Assembly (NCBI RefSeq): GCF_003259835.1
Contig: NZ_QLMI01000002.1
Coordinates: forward strand, 124,001 to 188,000
Direction: 5' to 3'
Source: Flavobacterium aquaticum
Lineage (GTDB): Bacteria; Bacteroidota; Bacteroidia; Flavobacteriales; Flavobacteriaceae
DNA length: 64,000 nt
Position 1 is the first letter of the stretch, and every line of letters starts with the position of its first letter. Under the pieces are notes generated by a model that had not been told where the DNA came from, did no database searches, and saw nothing but the letters and a program-made list of their open reading frames with translations. Below, piece after piece: positions 45,775-53,835 of this stretch. Position numbers and translations under genes: made by a program.

Positions 45775-45800
45775 AAGAGACGCGAGGAATCGCGTCTTTT
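45775..45800 (+). terminator. Terminator built on an AGACGCGA hairpin
   Basis: Stem AGACGCGA (45778-45785) with TCGCGTCT (45790-45797), GGAA loop and TTTT after. The arms share AGACGCGA with the perfect palindrome inside waaA at 59.9 kb, so it belongs to the same repeat family. Confidence 0.75.
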
Positions 45801-45826
45801 GTATTAACTATAATAACTAACACACA

Positions 45827-47011
45827 ATGAACCCGTTATCGGACAGAATCAACAACTTAGCCGTTTCACAAACTTTAGCAATGGCGGCTTTGGCAAGAGA
45901 ATTAAAAGCACAAGGAAAAGACATTATCAGCCTTAGTTTAGGAGAACCAGATTTTAATACTCCTGAATTTATTAAAGAAGCTGCAAAAAAAGCTATCGAC
46001 GAAAACTACAGTACGTACACACCTGTGGAAGGTTACTTAGAATTGAAAGAAGCGATTTGCAAAAAATTCAAAAGAGATAATAATTTAGACTACAAACCAT
46101 CACAAATTGTAGTTTCAACAGGAGCAAAACAATCGTTATATAACATTGCACAAGTAATGTTGAATGATGGTGACGAAGTAATTCTTCCTGCTCCATATTG
46201 GGTTTCATATTTCGAAATTATCAAGCTTTCTGGCGGAGTTCCTGTTGAAGTTCCTACTTCTGTTGAAAGCGATTTCAAAATCACACCAGAACAATTAGAA
46301 GCAGCCATCACACCAAAAACTAAAATGATGTGGTTCAGTTCGCCTTGCAACCCAAGTGGTTCGGTTTACAATCGTGAAGAGTTAACAGCTTTAGCTAAGG
46401 TTTTAGAAAAACATCCACACGTATATGTAGTTTCTGACGAAATCTACGAACACATCAACTTTTCAGGAACATTTTGCAGCATTGCATCGATTCCAGGAAT
46501 GTTAGAAAGAACAATCACAGTTAATGGTGTTGCAAAAGCATTCGCAATGACAGGATGGAGAATTGGATATATTGGCGCACCGGAATTCATCGCAAAAGCG
46601 TGTACAAAAATCCAAGGACAAGTTACTTCGGGAGCCAATTCTATTGCACAAAGAGCAACGATTACTGCTGTTGAAGCGGATCCAAGCGTTTTAAACGAAA
46701 TGGTTTCAGCCTTCAAAAACAGAAGAGATTTAGTAGTAGGATTAGTTAAAGAAATCCCAGGATTCAAATTGAATGTTCCAGAAGGCGCATTTTATGTTTT
46801 CCCTGATGTATCTTTTTACTTTGGAAAAACTTTAAAAGGACAATTAATTAAAGACGCAACTGATTTCTCAATGTTCTTATTAGCAGAAGCAAACGTAGCA
46901 ACTGTAACAGGAGACGCTTTTGGAAATCCAAATTGTATTCGTTTCTCTTACGCAACAAGCGAAGCTCTATTAACAGAAGCAATGAGAAGAATCAAAGAAG
47001 CGGTTTCTTAA
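45827..47011 (+). CDS. Pyridoxal-phosphate aminotransferase, class I (aspartate type Ib)
   Basis: 394 residues. The PLP lysine is K237 in NGVAKAFAMTGWRIGY; D204 in VVSDEIYEH binds the pyridine nitrogen; N175 in SPCNPSGS and R245 are further cofactor contacts; SLSLGEPDFNTPEFIK opens the fold. It looks like the Bacteroidota aspartate or prephenate aminotransferase group; the exact substrate needs testing. It is cytoplasmic. It is followed by a palindromic element, not by a standard terminator. Confidence 0.92.
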   Translation: MNPLSDRINNLAVSQTLAMAALARELKAQGKDIISLSLGEPDFNTPEFIKEAAKKAIDENYSTYTPVEGYLELKEAICKKFKRDNNLDYKPSQIVVSTGAKQSLYNIAQVMLNDGDEVILPAPYWVSYFEIIKLSGGVPVEVPTSVESDFKITPEQLEAAITPKTKMMWFSSPCNPSGSVYNREELTALAKVLEKHPHVYVVSDEIYEHINFSGTFCSIASIPGMLERTITVNGVAKAFAMTGWRIGYIGAPEFIAKACTKIQGQVTSGANSIAQRATITAVEADPSVLNEMVSAFKNRRDLVVGLVKEIPGFKLNVPEGAFYVFPDVSFYFGKTLKGQLIKDATDFSMFLLAEANVATVTGDAFGNPNCIRFSYATSEALLTEAMRRIKEAVS

Positions 47012-47030
47012 AACTAAAAAATATAGCAAA

Positions 47031-47084
47031 CACGAATTGCACAAATTGGCACGAATTAATTGGTGTAAATTAGTGTAATTCGTG
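47031..47084. repeat. Solo palindromic element of the GxxExxY-arm family (no gene inside)
   Basis: The left arm at 47031-47057 and right arm at 47058-47084 are 27 nt each, touch with no spacer and pair at 22 of 27 positions. Each is three CACnAATT-type units with 1 and 2 base spacers. The right arm in reverse complement matches the left arm of the GxxExxY element at 24 of 27. A run of eight T follows, so the hairpin could act as the aminotransferase terminator. Confidence 0.9.
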
Positions 47085-47199
47085 TTTTTTTTATGCTCCA
47101 AATTCAAAAAAAAACGAACTCGAATTAGAAATCTCCAATTTTTTATAAGAACTTTGCACACTTTTTTTCGGCAAATCCCGAAAGATTAAAGATTTACAA

Positions 47200-49071
47200 A
47201 TGAAGAAGAAGATTGAAATTTTAGCTCCTGCAAAAAACTTAGTACAAGGAATTGCTGCCATAAATAGTGGTGCTGATGCGGTTTATATTGGCGCTCCTTT
47301 ATATGGCGCTCGTTCAAACGCTACCAATTCTGTTGAAGATATTGCCGAATTGGTAAAATATGCGCACTTGTTTAACGCTCAGGTTTTTGTGGTTATCAAT
47401 ACGATTTTATACGATAACGAATTAGAACCTTGTCGTCAATTGATTTGGAAATTGTATGATATTGGCGTAGATGCTTTAATCATTCAAGACATGGCGATTA
47501 TGGAAATGGAGTTACCTCCTATCGTATTGCATGCTAGCACGCAAACCAATAATCGTGATGCTGATAAAATCAAATTCTTAGCAGATGCTGGAATCAAACG
47601 TGTGGTTTTAGCGCGTGAATTGAATCTTAGTCAAATCAAAGAAATCCGTGACGCTTCTGATGTTGAATTAGAATTTTTCGTAACGGGTGCTTTATGCGTT
47701 TCGTTTAGCGGAAATTGTTATATGAGTGTTGCCAATGGCGAACGTTCAGCAAACCGTGGTTCTTGTGCACAAAATTGTCGTTTACCTTATAACTTAATTG
47801 ATGGAAATGGCGATACTTTAATCAAAAATAGTCACTTACTCTCAATTAAAGACTTTGATGTTTCCAACCAAATTCCAAATTTAGTGGAAGCCGGAATTGT
47901 TTCTTTCAAAATTGAAGGTCGTTTGAAGGATATTGTGTATGTAAAAAATAACGTTTCGTATTTACGTCAGAAATTAGATGCTTTCTTAAACGAAAATAGC
48001 GATAAATACACCAAAGCTTCTTCTGGAAAATGCACGTATTTATTTGATTCATCATTAGATAGAACGTTCAATCGTGGTTATACTGATTATTTTGTAAACG
48101 AAAGACATCAAGCCATTGGTTCTTGGGAAAGTCCAAAATCAAAAGGGCAATATATTGGAAAACTGATTAAAACCGTTGGAAATTCATACGTAATTGAAAA
48201 CGGAGAATTATTAAATAATGGCGACGGATTGTGTTTCATCAACGAAAATAACGAAGCCGAGGGAATTTACGTAAACCGCGCCGAAAACGGAATCGTTTAC
48301 CCAAACGTGTTAAAAGAAATCAAAGAAGGTACTTTCATTTACAGAAATAACGATGCGGCTTTCATTAAATTAGTTGAAAGAGAAGACAGTGCAGTTCGAA
48401 AAATCAGCACCACTTTATTATTAAAAGAAAACGAAACAGGTTTTGAGTTAATCGCAACTGACGAAGATGGAAATGTTAGCGTTGTAAATTTGGTTCATCC
48501 AAAAGAACAAACAAAAAATAACGAATCTTTAGCAGAAAACTTCAAAATTAACTTAGCTAAAACAGGTTTCACACCTTATACAGCTGATGAAATTACGATT
48601 GAATTTTCTGGAAATTGGTTTCTTCCGATTTCAAAAATCAATGAAATGCGAAGAACGGTTTACGAACAATTATCAGAAATTCGTTTGAAAAATTACGTTC
48701 GCAAGGAACACCAATTGGTAAAAACATCGCATCCTTATCCAGAAACAAAATTGGATTTCATGTACAATGTTGCCAACAAAACCGCTCGTAAATTCTACGA
48801 ACGTCATGGTGTAACTGAAATTGAAAAAGCATTCGAATTACAATGGGATCCTGGAAAATCGCGTGTAATGACGACTAAATATTGCATCAAATACGAATTA
48901 GAACGTTGTCCAAAATACCACAGAGAAAACATGGACAAAAAACTGAAAGAACCCTTAGTTTTGAAACAAGGCGAATTGGAATACAAACTAAAATTCAATT
49001 GTAAACCTTGTGAAATGGAAATTTGGGAAAAAGATGCCGAATTTGAAATTGAAGAAGATCACTTTCATTAA
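47200..49071 (+). CDS. U32 peptidase-family protein (RlhA/YegQ group)
   Basis: 623 residues. The N-terminal TIM-barrel-like U32 domain contains EILAPAKNLVQGIAAINSGADAVYIGAP and the family signature FVTGALCVSFSGNCYMS with cysteines spaced C-x6-C, then C-AQN-C. U32 proteins are iron-sulfur enzymes that hydroxylate RNA or ubiquinone precursors; the old collagenase label is doubtful. The C-terminal 60 residues hold four more cysteines (CIKYELERC and CKPC) that could bind a metal. It is cytoplasmic. It is followed by a terminator shared with the next gene. Confidence 0.88.
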   Translation: MKKKIEILAPAKNLVQGIAAINSGADAVYIGAPLYGARSNATNSVEDIAELVKYAHLFNAQVFVVINTILYDNELEPCRQLIWKLYDIGVDALIIQDMAIMEMELPPIVLHASTQTNNRDADKIKFLADAGIKRVVLARELNLSQIKEIRDASDVELEFFVTGALCVSFSGNCYMSVANGERSANRGSCAQNCRLPYNLIDGNGDTLIKNSHLLSIKDFDVSNQIPNLVEAGIVSFKIEGRLKDIVYVKNNVSYLRQKLDAFLNENSDKYTKASSGKCTYLFDSSLDRTFNRGYTDYFVNERHQAIGSWESPKSKGQYIGKLIKTVGNSYVIENGELLNNGDGLCFINENNEAEGIYVNRAENGIVYPNVLKEIKEGTFIYRNNDAAFIKLVEREDSAVRKISTTLLLKENETGFELIATDEDGNVSVVNLVHPKEQTKNNESLAENFKINLAKTGFTPYTADEITIEFSGNWFLPISKINEMRRTVYEQLSEIRLKNYVRKEHQLVKTSHPYPETKLDFMYNVANKTARKFYERHGVTEIEKAFELQWDPGKSRVMTTKYCIKYELERCPKYHRENMDKKLKEPLVLKQGELEYKLKFNCKPCEMEIWEKDAEFEIEEDHFH

Positions 49072-49076
49072 TATAG

Positions 49077-49106
49077 AAACCGATGTATAACGCATCGGTT
49101 TTTTTA
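49077..49106 (+). terminator. Terminator between convergent genes
   Basis: A 9-bp stem AAACCGATG (49077-49085) with 49093-49101 and an eight-base T run. The end of the acetyltransferase gene lies in the T run. Confidence 0.85.
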
Positions 49107-49661
49107 TTCATTCAATTTTCGAATCACTTTAGCCGGATTTCCAACAGCTAATGAATTGGCCGGGATGTCTTTAGTCACGACTGAACCAGCGCCAATTGTA
49201 CAACCATCACCAATTGTAACACCTGGACAAATAACGGTGTTTCCTCCAATCCAACAATCGTTACCTATAAAAACTGGTTTTGAAAATTCAACAGTTCTTC
49301 TTTCAATAGCGTCAAGTGGATGCGTTGCCGTATAAATATGAACATTCGGCCCAAAGAAAACATTGTTGCCAATTTCAATTTTCATTGTATCCAAAACCAC
49401 ACAATTCACATTGAAAAATACATTCTCACCTGAATAAATGTTATACCCATAATCACAATGAAATGGCGGCTCAATGTATAATTTTTTATGTGCGTTAGGT
49501 AAAAGTTCACGAAGAATATTCCTTGAATTTCCATTCACAACATATTCGGTTACATTCAATCTGTGAAGAAACTTTTTTGCTCGTAATCGCTCTGCCATTA
49601 AAACTTTGTCGTTAGCAAAATAAATTTCGCCATCGAGCATTTTTTCCTTTTCAGTTTTCAT
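49104..49661 (-). CDS. Sugar O-acetyltransferase, LbH hexapeptide family
   Basis: 185 residues of the maltose/galactoside O-acetyltransferase kind: an N-terminal helical Mac-like part (MLDGEIYFANDKVLMAERLRAKKFLHRLN) and a left-handed beta-helix of hexapeptide repeats (DCWIGGNTVICPGVTIGDGCTIGAGSVVTKD), with H115 in YTATHPLDA as probable catalytic histidine. It moves acetyl from acetyl-CoA to a sugar. The cytoplasmic substrate is unknown. Confidence 0.9.
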   Translation of the reverse strand: MKTEKEKMLDGEIYFANDKVLMAERLRAKKFLHRLNVTEYVVNGNSRNILRELLPNAHKKLYIEPPFHCDYGYNIYSGENVFFNVNCVVLDTMKIEIGNNVFFGPNVHIYTATHPLDAIERRTVEFSKPVFIGNDCWIGGNTVICPGVTIGDGCTIGAGSVVTKDIPANSLAVGNPAKVIRKLNE

Positions 49662-49787
49662 TTTTTAAATATAAATGATCAATACAAAAATATCTTTTTT
49701 GGAACACAGATTTGGAGAAATTATAGAAATTTTAATAATCCGTCAAATTTCTTAAATGTGTAATCCAAAATAACTAGTTAAAAATTG

Positions 49788-49795
49788 TAAATTTG
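49788..49795 (+). promoter_or_regulatory. Probable -7 element of the Crp/Fnr gene
   Basis: TAAATTTG fits TAnnTTTG and ends five bases before the ATG, so a leaderless transcript is likely. A clear -33 is missing. Confidence 0.5.
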
Positions 49796-49800
49796 AACTT

Positions 49801-50376
49801 ATGCAATCCATTCTTCAAAATATAGCCAAGCACATTTCTTTAACTCCAGAAGAAGAAACCTTATTTTTATCTAAAACAGAAACCAAACAATTCAAAGCCA
49901 AAACTATTTTATTAAGCGCTGGCGAAGTGGCAACTTGCACTTATTTTGTGAATTCTGGTATTTTGAGAAGTTTCAATATTAATGACAATATTATTGAACA
50001 CGTATTGCATTTTGCTTGCGAAGGTTGGTGGATTGGCGACATGTACAGTTATATTTCTGAAAAACCTGGCAATCTTTTTATAGAAGTTTTAGAAGATGCT
50101 GAAGTTGTAATCATCACTAAAGAAAACCAACAACAACTCTTTCAAGAAATCCCAAAATTAGAACGCTTTTTCAGAATTTTAGCCGAGAACTCCTTAGTTG
50201 CACATCAAGAACGATTAATGGACAATTTAAGTCTAACTGCCGAAGAACGTTTTGAAAAATTTTGTTCTAAATACCCAACATTAATTCAGAAAGTTCCTCA
50301 AAAACATATTGCTTCTTACATTGGCGTTACACCTGAATTTTTCAGTAAGATGAAAGCGAGATTGTTGAAAAAATAA
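49801..50376 (+). CDS. Crp/Fnr-family transcriptional regulator
   Basis: 191 residues: a cyclic-nucleotide-binding beta-barrel (about 20-120, with FKAKTILLSAGEVATCTYFVNSGILRSF and GNLFIEVLEDAEVVIIT), a linker helix and a short C-terminal winged HTH (KHIASYIGVTPEFFSKMKARLL). No Fe-S cysteine cluster of the Fnr kind is present. In Bacteroidota such proteins regulate redox genes; here the next gene is a pirin and the run after it is a redox cluster. That it controls them is inference. Confidence 0.9.
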   Translation: MQSILQNIAKHISLTPEEETLFLSKTETKQFKAKTILLSAGEVATCTYFVNSGILRSFNINDNIIEHVLHFACEGWWIGDMYSYISEKPGNLFIEVLEDAEVVIITKENQQQLFQEIPKLERFFRILAENSLVAHQERLMDNLSLTAEERFEKFCSKYPTLIQKVPQKHIASYIGVTPEFFSKMKARLLKK

Positions 50377-50417
50377 TTTCTTAATCTAGGTTAAGTGCTC
50401 TTCCTTGTTCATCAATG

Positions 50418-50425
50418 TAAATTTG
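50418..50425 (+). promoter_or_regulatory. Probable -7 element of the pirin unit
   Basis: TAAATTTG fits TAnnTTTG, 29 bases before the pirin ATG. No convincing -33 was found at the usual spacing. Confidence 0.5.
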
Positions 50426-50454
50426 TATCATAATAATTACTAAATTTATACATT

Positions 50455-51171
50455 ATGAAAAATACAGTTTTACACAAAGCAGATTCAAGAGGACACGCAG
50501 ATCATGGTTGGTTAAATGCTTACCACAGTTTTAGCTTTGCTAATTGGTACAATCCAGAAAGAGTTCAATTTGGTATGTTGCGCGTTTTAAATGACGATAC
50601 TGTTGCAGCTGGAATGGGTTTTGGAACACATCCACATGATAATATGGAAATTATCACGATTCCATTAGAAGGCGATTTGGCTCACAAAGACAGTATGGGA
50701 AATGCCGCAACCATCAAAACAGGAGATGTACAAGTAATGAGCGCAGGAACCGGAATACAACACAGTGAGTTTAATCCAAATCATGACCAACACACAAAAT
50801 TGTTTCAAATTTGGTTGTTTCCAAAATATAGAAATGTAGAACCTCGTTATCAACAAATTACTTTAGACCAATCCTTACAAAAAAATGATTTTGCGCAGAT
50901 TTTATCTCCAAATCCAGATGATGCTGGTGTTTGGATTCATCAAGATGCTTGGTTTTATTTGAGTGATTTTGACAACGGTTTTTCAAAAAAATTAAATTTG
51001 AAAAAAGAAGGAAACGGATTTTACATCATGAACATTGAAGGTGAAATTGAAGTAAATGGAGAAAAATTAGAAAAAAGAGACGCAATCGGAATTTGGGCAA
51101 CCAATGAAATTGAAATCAAAGCGAATTCAAATGCGAAGTTTTTAGTGATGGAAATTCCGATGGAGCAATAA
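50455..51171 (+). CDS. Pirin family protein (bicupin)
   Basis: 238 residues, the normal pirin length, two cupin barrels. The metal-binding motif is GFGTHPHDNMEIITIPLEGDL with HPH and E, followed by SAGTGIQHSEFN, the pirin-specific histidine. Bacterial pirins include quercetinases and redox-linked regulators; most have no proven role. The protein is cytoplasmic. It is followed by a repeat and then by a tightly packed run of five small genes. Confidence 0.93.
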   Translation: MKNTVLHKADSRGHADHGWLNAYHSFSFANWYNPERVQFGMLRVLNDDTVAAGMGFGTHPHDNMEIITIPLEGDLAHKDSMGNAATIKTGDVQVMSAGTGIQHSEFNPNHDQHTKLFQIWLFPKYRNVEPRYQQITLDQSLQKNDFAQILSPNPDDAGVWIHQDAWFYLSDFDNGFSKKLNLKKEGNGFYIMNIEGEIEVNGEKLEKRDAIGIWATNEIEIKANSNAKFLVMEIPMEQ

Positions 51172-51202
51172 TTAGTGAGCAGTCACAGTAGTCAGTCGCA
51201 GT
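51172..51202. repeat. Intergenic AGTCR-type repeat
   Basis: Contains CAGTCACAGT and CAGTCGCAGT within about 30 bases. The same two decamers occur between galE and the DegT gene at 57.8 kb. It lies directly after the pirin stop. Confidence 0.65.
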
Positions 51203-51215
51203 AAAAAATTAAATC

Positions 51216-51497
51216 ATGAGTGAAGTACAATTAAGAATTAATGACAATAAAGGTGCTTTTTACATTGAAGTAAAAGGCAAACAAGAGGCCATGATGACAT
51301 TTGTTTATGCTGGCGAAGATAAAATAATCATTGACCATACTGAAGTAAATCCTGGAAACGAAGGAAAAGGCTTTGGCAAAAAAATGGTAACAAAAGCGGT
51401 AGAATTTGCAAGAGAAAAAGGAATTAAAATCTTGCCTTTGTGTCCGTTTGCGAAAAGTGTTTTTGATAAAACTCCTGAATTTAGAGACGTATTATAA
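51216..51497 (+). CDS. YjdJ-type GNAT acetyltransferase
   Basis: 93 residues, the very short GNAT form of YjdJ. The acetyl-CoA loop is GNEGKGFGKKMVTKAVEFAR and the sequence ends in GIKILPLCPFAKSVFDKTPEFRDVL, where the conserved Cys lies in LCPFAKS. It is usually found next to YjdI, as here with the Fe-S protein directly downstream (18 bases). The substrate is unknown. Confidence 0.9.
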   Translation: MSEVQLRINDNKGAFYIEVKGKQEAMMTFVYAGEDKIIIDHTEVNPGNEGKGFGKKMVTKAVEFAREKGIKILPLCPFAKSVFDKTPEFRDVL

Positions 51498-51515
51498 ATT
51501 TAAAACGAAGTAATC

Positions 51516-51743
51516 ATGGATCCAAAAAACCTAAAAAAAGAATATACAAATGGTGAAGTAACCATTGTATGGCAGTCTGGAAAGTGTACCCATTCTGCTA
51601 ACTGTGTTAAAAATAATCCAGATGTTTTTAAACCAAAAGAACAACCTTGGATTACACCTGATAATTCAACCACAGAAAAAATTATTGAAACCGTTAACAA
51701 ATGTCCTTCTGGAGCATTAACGTATTATTTAAACGAAAAATAA
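51516..51743 (+). CDS. YjdI-type divergent 4Fe-4S mono-cluster protein
   Basis: 75 residues of the Fer4_19 family. Only three cysteines are present: C24, C30 and C63 (GKCTHSANC ... NKCPSGAL), with H26 close to them as a possible fourth ligand. PWITPDN is the usual turn. It is small, soluble and probably an electron carrier or sensor. It sits one base before the SRPBCC gene, pointing to one operon with YjdJ. Confidence 0.88.
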   Translation: MDPKNLKKEYTNGEVTIVWQSGKCTHSANCVKNNPDVFKPKEQPWITPDNSTTEKIIETVNKCPSGALTYYLNEK

Positions 51744-51744
51744 A

Positions 51745-52152
51745 ATGACTGAATTTACCGTTACTGTTAATGCTTCACTCGAAAAAGTTTGGAGTCATTT
51801 ACTCAATAAAATTGAACATCCTGAAAATTTTGTTCCAGGTGTTAGTGATGTAATCATTTCTGAAAAAAACACAGAATTTGTAATAAGACAAATGACTGTA
51901 ACAACTCCTGAAACAACTACCATTCTAAAAGAAAAAATTACTTTCATTCCTTATAAAGTTAGATTTCTACTTTTAGAACATCCAACGATGGAAGGATATG
52001 TAGATAATGATGCAAAATTTGTTTCGGAGGAAGAAACCGAAATGACTTTTACTACAAATTGGAACGATAAAACATCAAAAGCAGCCATTGGAAATCTAGA
52101 ATTATTAAAAAGTGCTGTTTTAAAAACAAAAAAGTATATAGAAGAAAATTAA
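51745..52152 (+). CDS. SRPBCC-family protein (AtaL-like, DUF1857)
   Basis: 135 residues with the START/Bet v 1-like fold. It begins TVNASLEKVWSHLLNKIEHPENFVPGVSDV and has ITFIPYKVRFLLLEHPTMEGYVDNDA, the pattern of DUF1857/AtaL-like proteins. Such domains bind lipids or small hydrophobic molecules; no function is known for this one. It overlaps the next gene by one base. Confidence 0.82.
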   Translation: MTEFTVTVNASLEKVWSHLLNKIEHPENFVPGVSDVIISEKNTEFVIRQMTVTTPETTTILKEKITFIPYKVRFLLLEHPTMEGYVDNDAKFVSEEETEMTFTTNWNDKTSKAAIGNLELLKSAVLKTKKYIEEN

Positions 52153-52364
52153 TGAATCAATCGCCTAAATGGAAATTTGCCATCATGGTTTGGTTGGCCA
52201 TTTATCCAGCCATAACTCTTTTAACCTACTTAATTGGAGATTACATTAAAAACTTACCATTACCATTAAAAACATTAATCATGACTGGAATTTTGGTTCC
52301 ACTAATGATTTTTGTTTTATTACCAATATTAAGAAAAGTAATGGGGAATTGGTTAAACAAATAA
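52152..52364 (+). CDS. Small two-helix membrane protein
   Basis: 70 residues with two hydrophobic segments (about 10-29 and 40-60) joined by a short loop YLIGDYIKNLPLPLKT. It starts in the stop of the SRPBCC gene (TAATG) and lies four bases before the FMN reductase gene, so it is part of the operon. No family is recognised; the pattern WKFAIMVWLAIYPAI is shared with small membrane proteins seen next to monooxygenase genes, which is a weak hint only. Confidence 0.75.
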   Translation: MNQSPKWKFAIMVWLAIYPAITLLTYLIGDYIKNLPLPLKTLIMTGILVPLMIFVLLPILRKVMGNWLNK

Positions 52365-52368
52365 ATAC

Positions 52369-52896
52369 ATGAAAAAAATCATCGCATTCGGAGCTTCATC
52401 AAGTAAGCAATCCATCAATAAACAATTGGCAACATATACCGCTAATCAATTTCAAAATACATCGGTAGAAATTTTAGATTTAAACGATTACGAAATGCCT
52501 ATTTTCTCTGTTGATAAAGAAAAAGAAAACGGAATTCATCCTTTAGCACAAGATTTTTATGCTAAATTAGGAAGCGCCGATTTAATTATTATTTCGTTTG
52601 CTGAACATAACGGGAATTACTCCACAGCCTTTAAAAACATTTTAGATTGGACTTCTCGAATTAACGCCAAAACCTTTCAAGAAAAACCAATGTTGTTATT
52701 GGCTACTTCTCCTGGTGCTCGTGGTGGAAGTTCTGTTTTAGATATCGCTACAAAACGCTTCCCATTCCAAGGCGGCATTGTAAAAGGTAGTTTTTCTTTA
52801 CCAAGTTTCTATGAAAATTTTGATGTAGTAAATGGAATCATTCATCCAGAATATAAAAATCAATTATTGGAAATTGTAAATTCAACTGAATTCTAA
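52369..52896 (+). CDS. NADPH-dependent FMN reductase family protein
   Basis: 175 residues, flavodoxin-like fold. The FMN phosphate loop is FGASSSKQSINKQLA (about 5-19) and the FMN ring contact is SFAEHNGNYSTAFKNILDW. It reduces FMN or quinones with NADPH; the physiological partner is unknown. It ends the redox run that starts with pirin. Confidence 0.88.
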   Translation: MKKIIAFGASSSKQSINKQLATYTANQFQNTSVEILDLNDYEMPIFSVDKEKENGIHPLAQDFYAKLGSADLIIISFAEHNGNYSTAFKNILDWTSRINAKTFQEKPMLLLATSPGARGGSSVLDIATKRFPFQGGIVKGSFSLPSFYENFDVVNGIIHPEYKNQLLEIVNSTEF

Positions 52897-52905
52897 TAAA
52901 AATGT

Positions 52906-52913
52906 TATTTTTG
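52906..52913 (+). promoter_or_regulatory. Probable -7 element of fabD
   Basis: TATTTTTG fits TAnnTTTG, 43 bases before the fabD ATG. Confidence 0.5.
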
Positions 52914-52956
52914 CCATTCAAGAAAAACTTGAAACATTAAACTTGAAACAAAATTT

Positions 52957-53829
52957 ATGAAAGCATACGTATTTCCAGGTCAAGGCGCACAATTCTCAGG
53001 AATGGGAAAAGATTTATATGAAAACTCAGCTGTAGCAAAAGAATTATTCGAAAAAGCTAATGAAATATTAGGTTTTAGAATTACCGATATCATGTTTGAA
53101 GGAACAGCCGAAGAATTAAAAGAAACCAAAGTAACCCAACCAGCGGTTTTCTTGCACTCAGTAATTTTGGCAAAAACATTAGAAAACTTTAAACCAGAAA
53201 TGGTTGCTGGACATTCATTAGGTGAATTTTCAGCTTTAGTTGCTAATGGCGCTTTATCATTTGAAGACGGATTAAAATTGGTTTCGCAAAGAGCAATTGC
53301 TATGCAAAAAGCCTGTGAAATTACACCTTCTACAATGGCGGCTGTTTTAAACTTAGACGACAAAATTGTAGAAGATATTTGTGCATCGATTGATGGTGTT
53401 GTGGTAGCTGCAAATTACAACTGTCCAGGACAATTAGTAATTTCTGGCGAATACAAAGCAGTAGAATTAGCTTGCGAAAAGATGAAAGAAGCTGGCGCAA
53501 AACGTGCATTAATTTTACCTGTTGGTGGTGCATTTCACTCACCCATGATGGAACCAGCACGAGAAGAATTAGCAGCAGCTATTGAAGCAACCACTTTTTC
53601 AACTCCAATTTGTCCAGTGTATCAAAATGTTACTGCAAGTGCGGTTTCTGATGCTGATGAAATTAAGAAAAACTTAATCATTCAATTAACTGCTCCTGTA
53701 AAATGGACGCAATCGGTACAACAAATGATTAAAGATGGTGCAACGAGTTTCACAGAAGTTGGTCCAGGAAAAGTTTTAGTAGGATTAGTAAATAAAATTG
53801 ATAAAGAAGTCGAAACGATTTCGGCATAA
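52957..53829 (+). CDS. fabD: Malonyl-CoA:acyl carrier protein transacylase
   Basis: 290 residues. FPGQGAQ is at 6-12, the nucleophile S87 in GHSLGEFSAL, and the catalytic histidine lies in GGAFHSPMM, with the late GPGKVL motif near the end. It loads malonyl groups onto acyl carrier protein for fatty acid synthesis. It is slightly shorter than the enterobacterial enzyme but has every catalytic element. Here it is separated from other fab genes, with a BrkB-like gene following in six bases. Confidence 0.96.
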   Translation: MKAYVFPGQGAQFSGMGKDLYENSAVAKELFEKANEILGFRITDIMFEGTAEELKETKVTQPAVFLHSVILAKTLENFKPEMVAGHSLGEFSALVANGALSFEDGLKLVSQRAIAMQKACEITPSTMAAVLNLDDKIVEDICASIDGVVVAANYNCPGQLVISGEYKAVELACEKMKEAGAKRALILPVGGAFHSPMMEPAREELAAAIEATTFSTPICPVYQNVTASAVSDADEIKKNLIIQLTAPVKWTQSVQQMIKDGATSFTEVGPGKVLVGLVNKIDKEVETISA

Positions 53830-53835
53830 CCTATT

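Noticed and set aside
47200..49071. Collagenase function for the U32 protein
   Set aside because: The label is historical; conserved cysteines point to an iron-sulfur hydroxylase-type enzyme, and no signal peptide is present.
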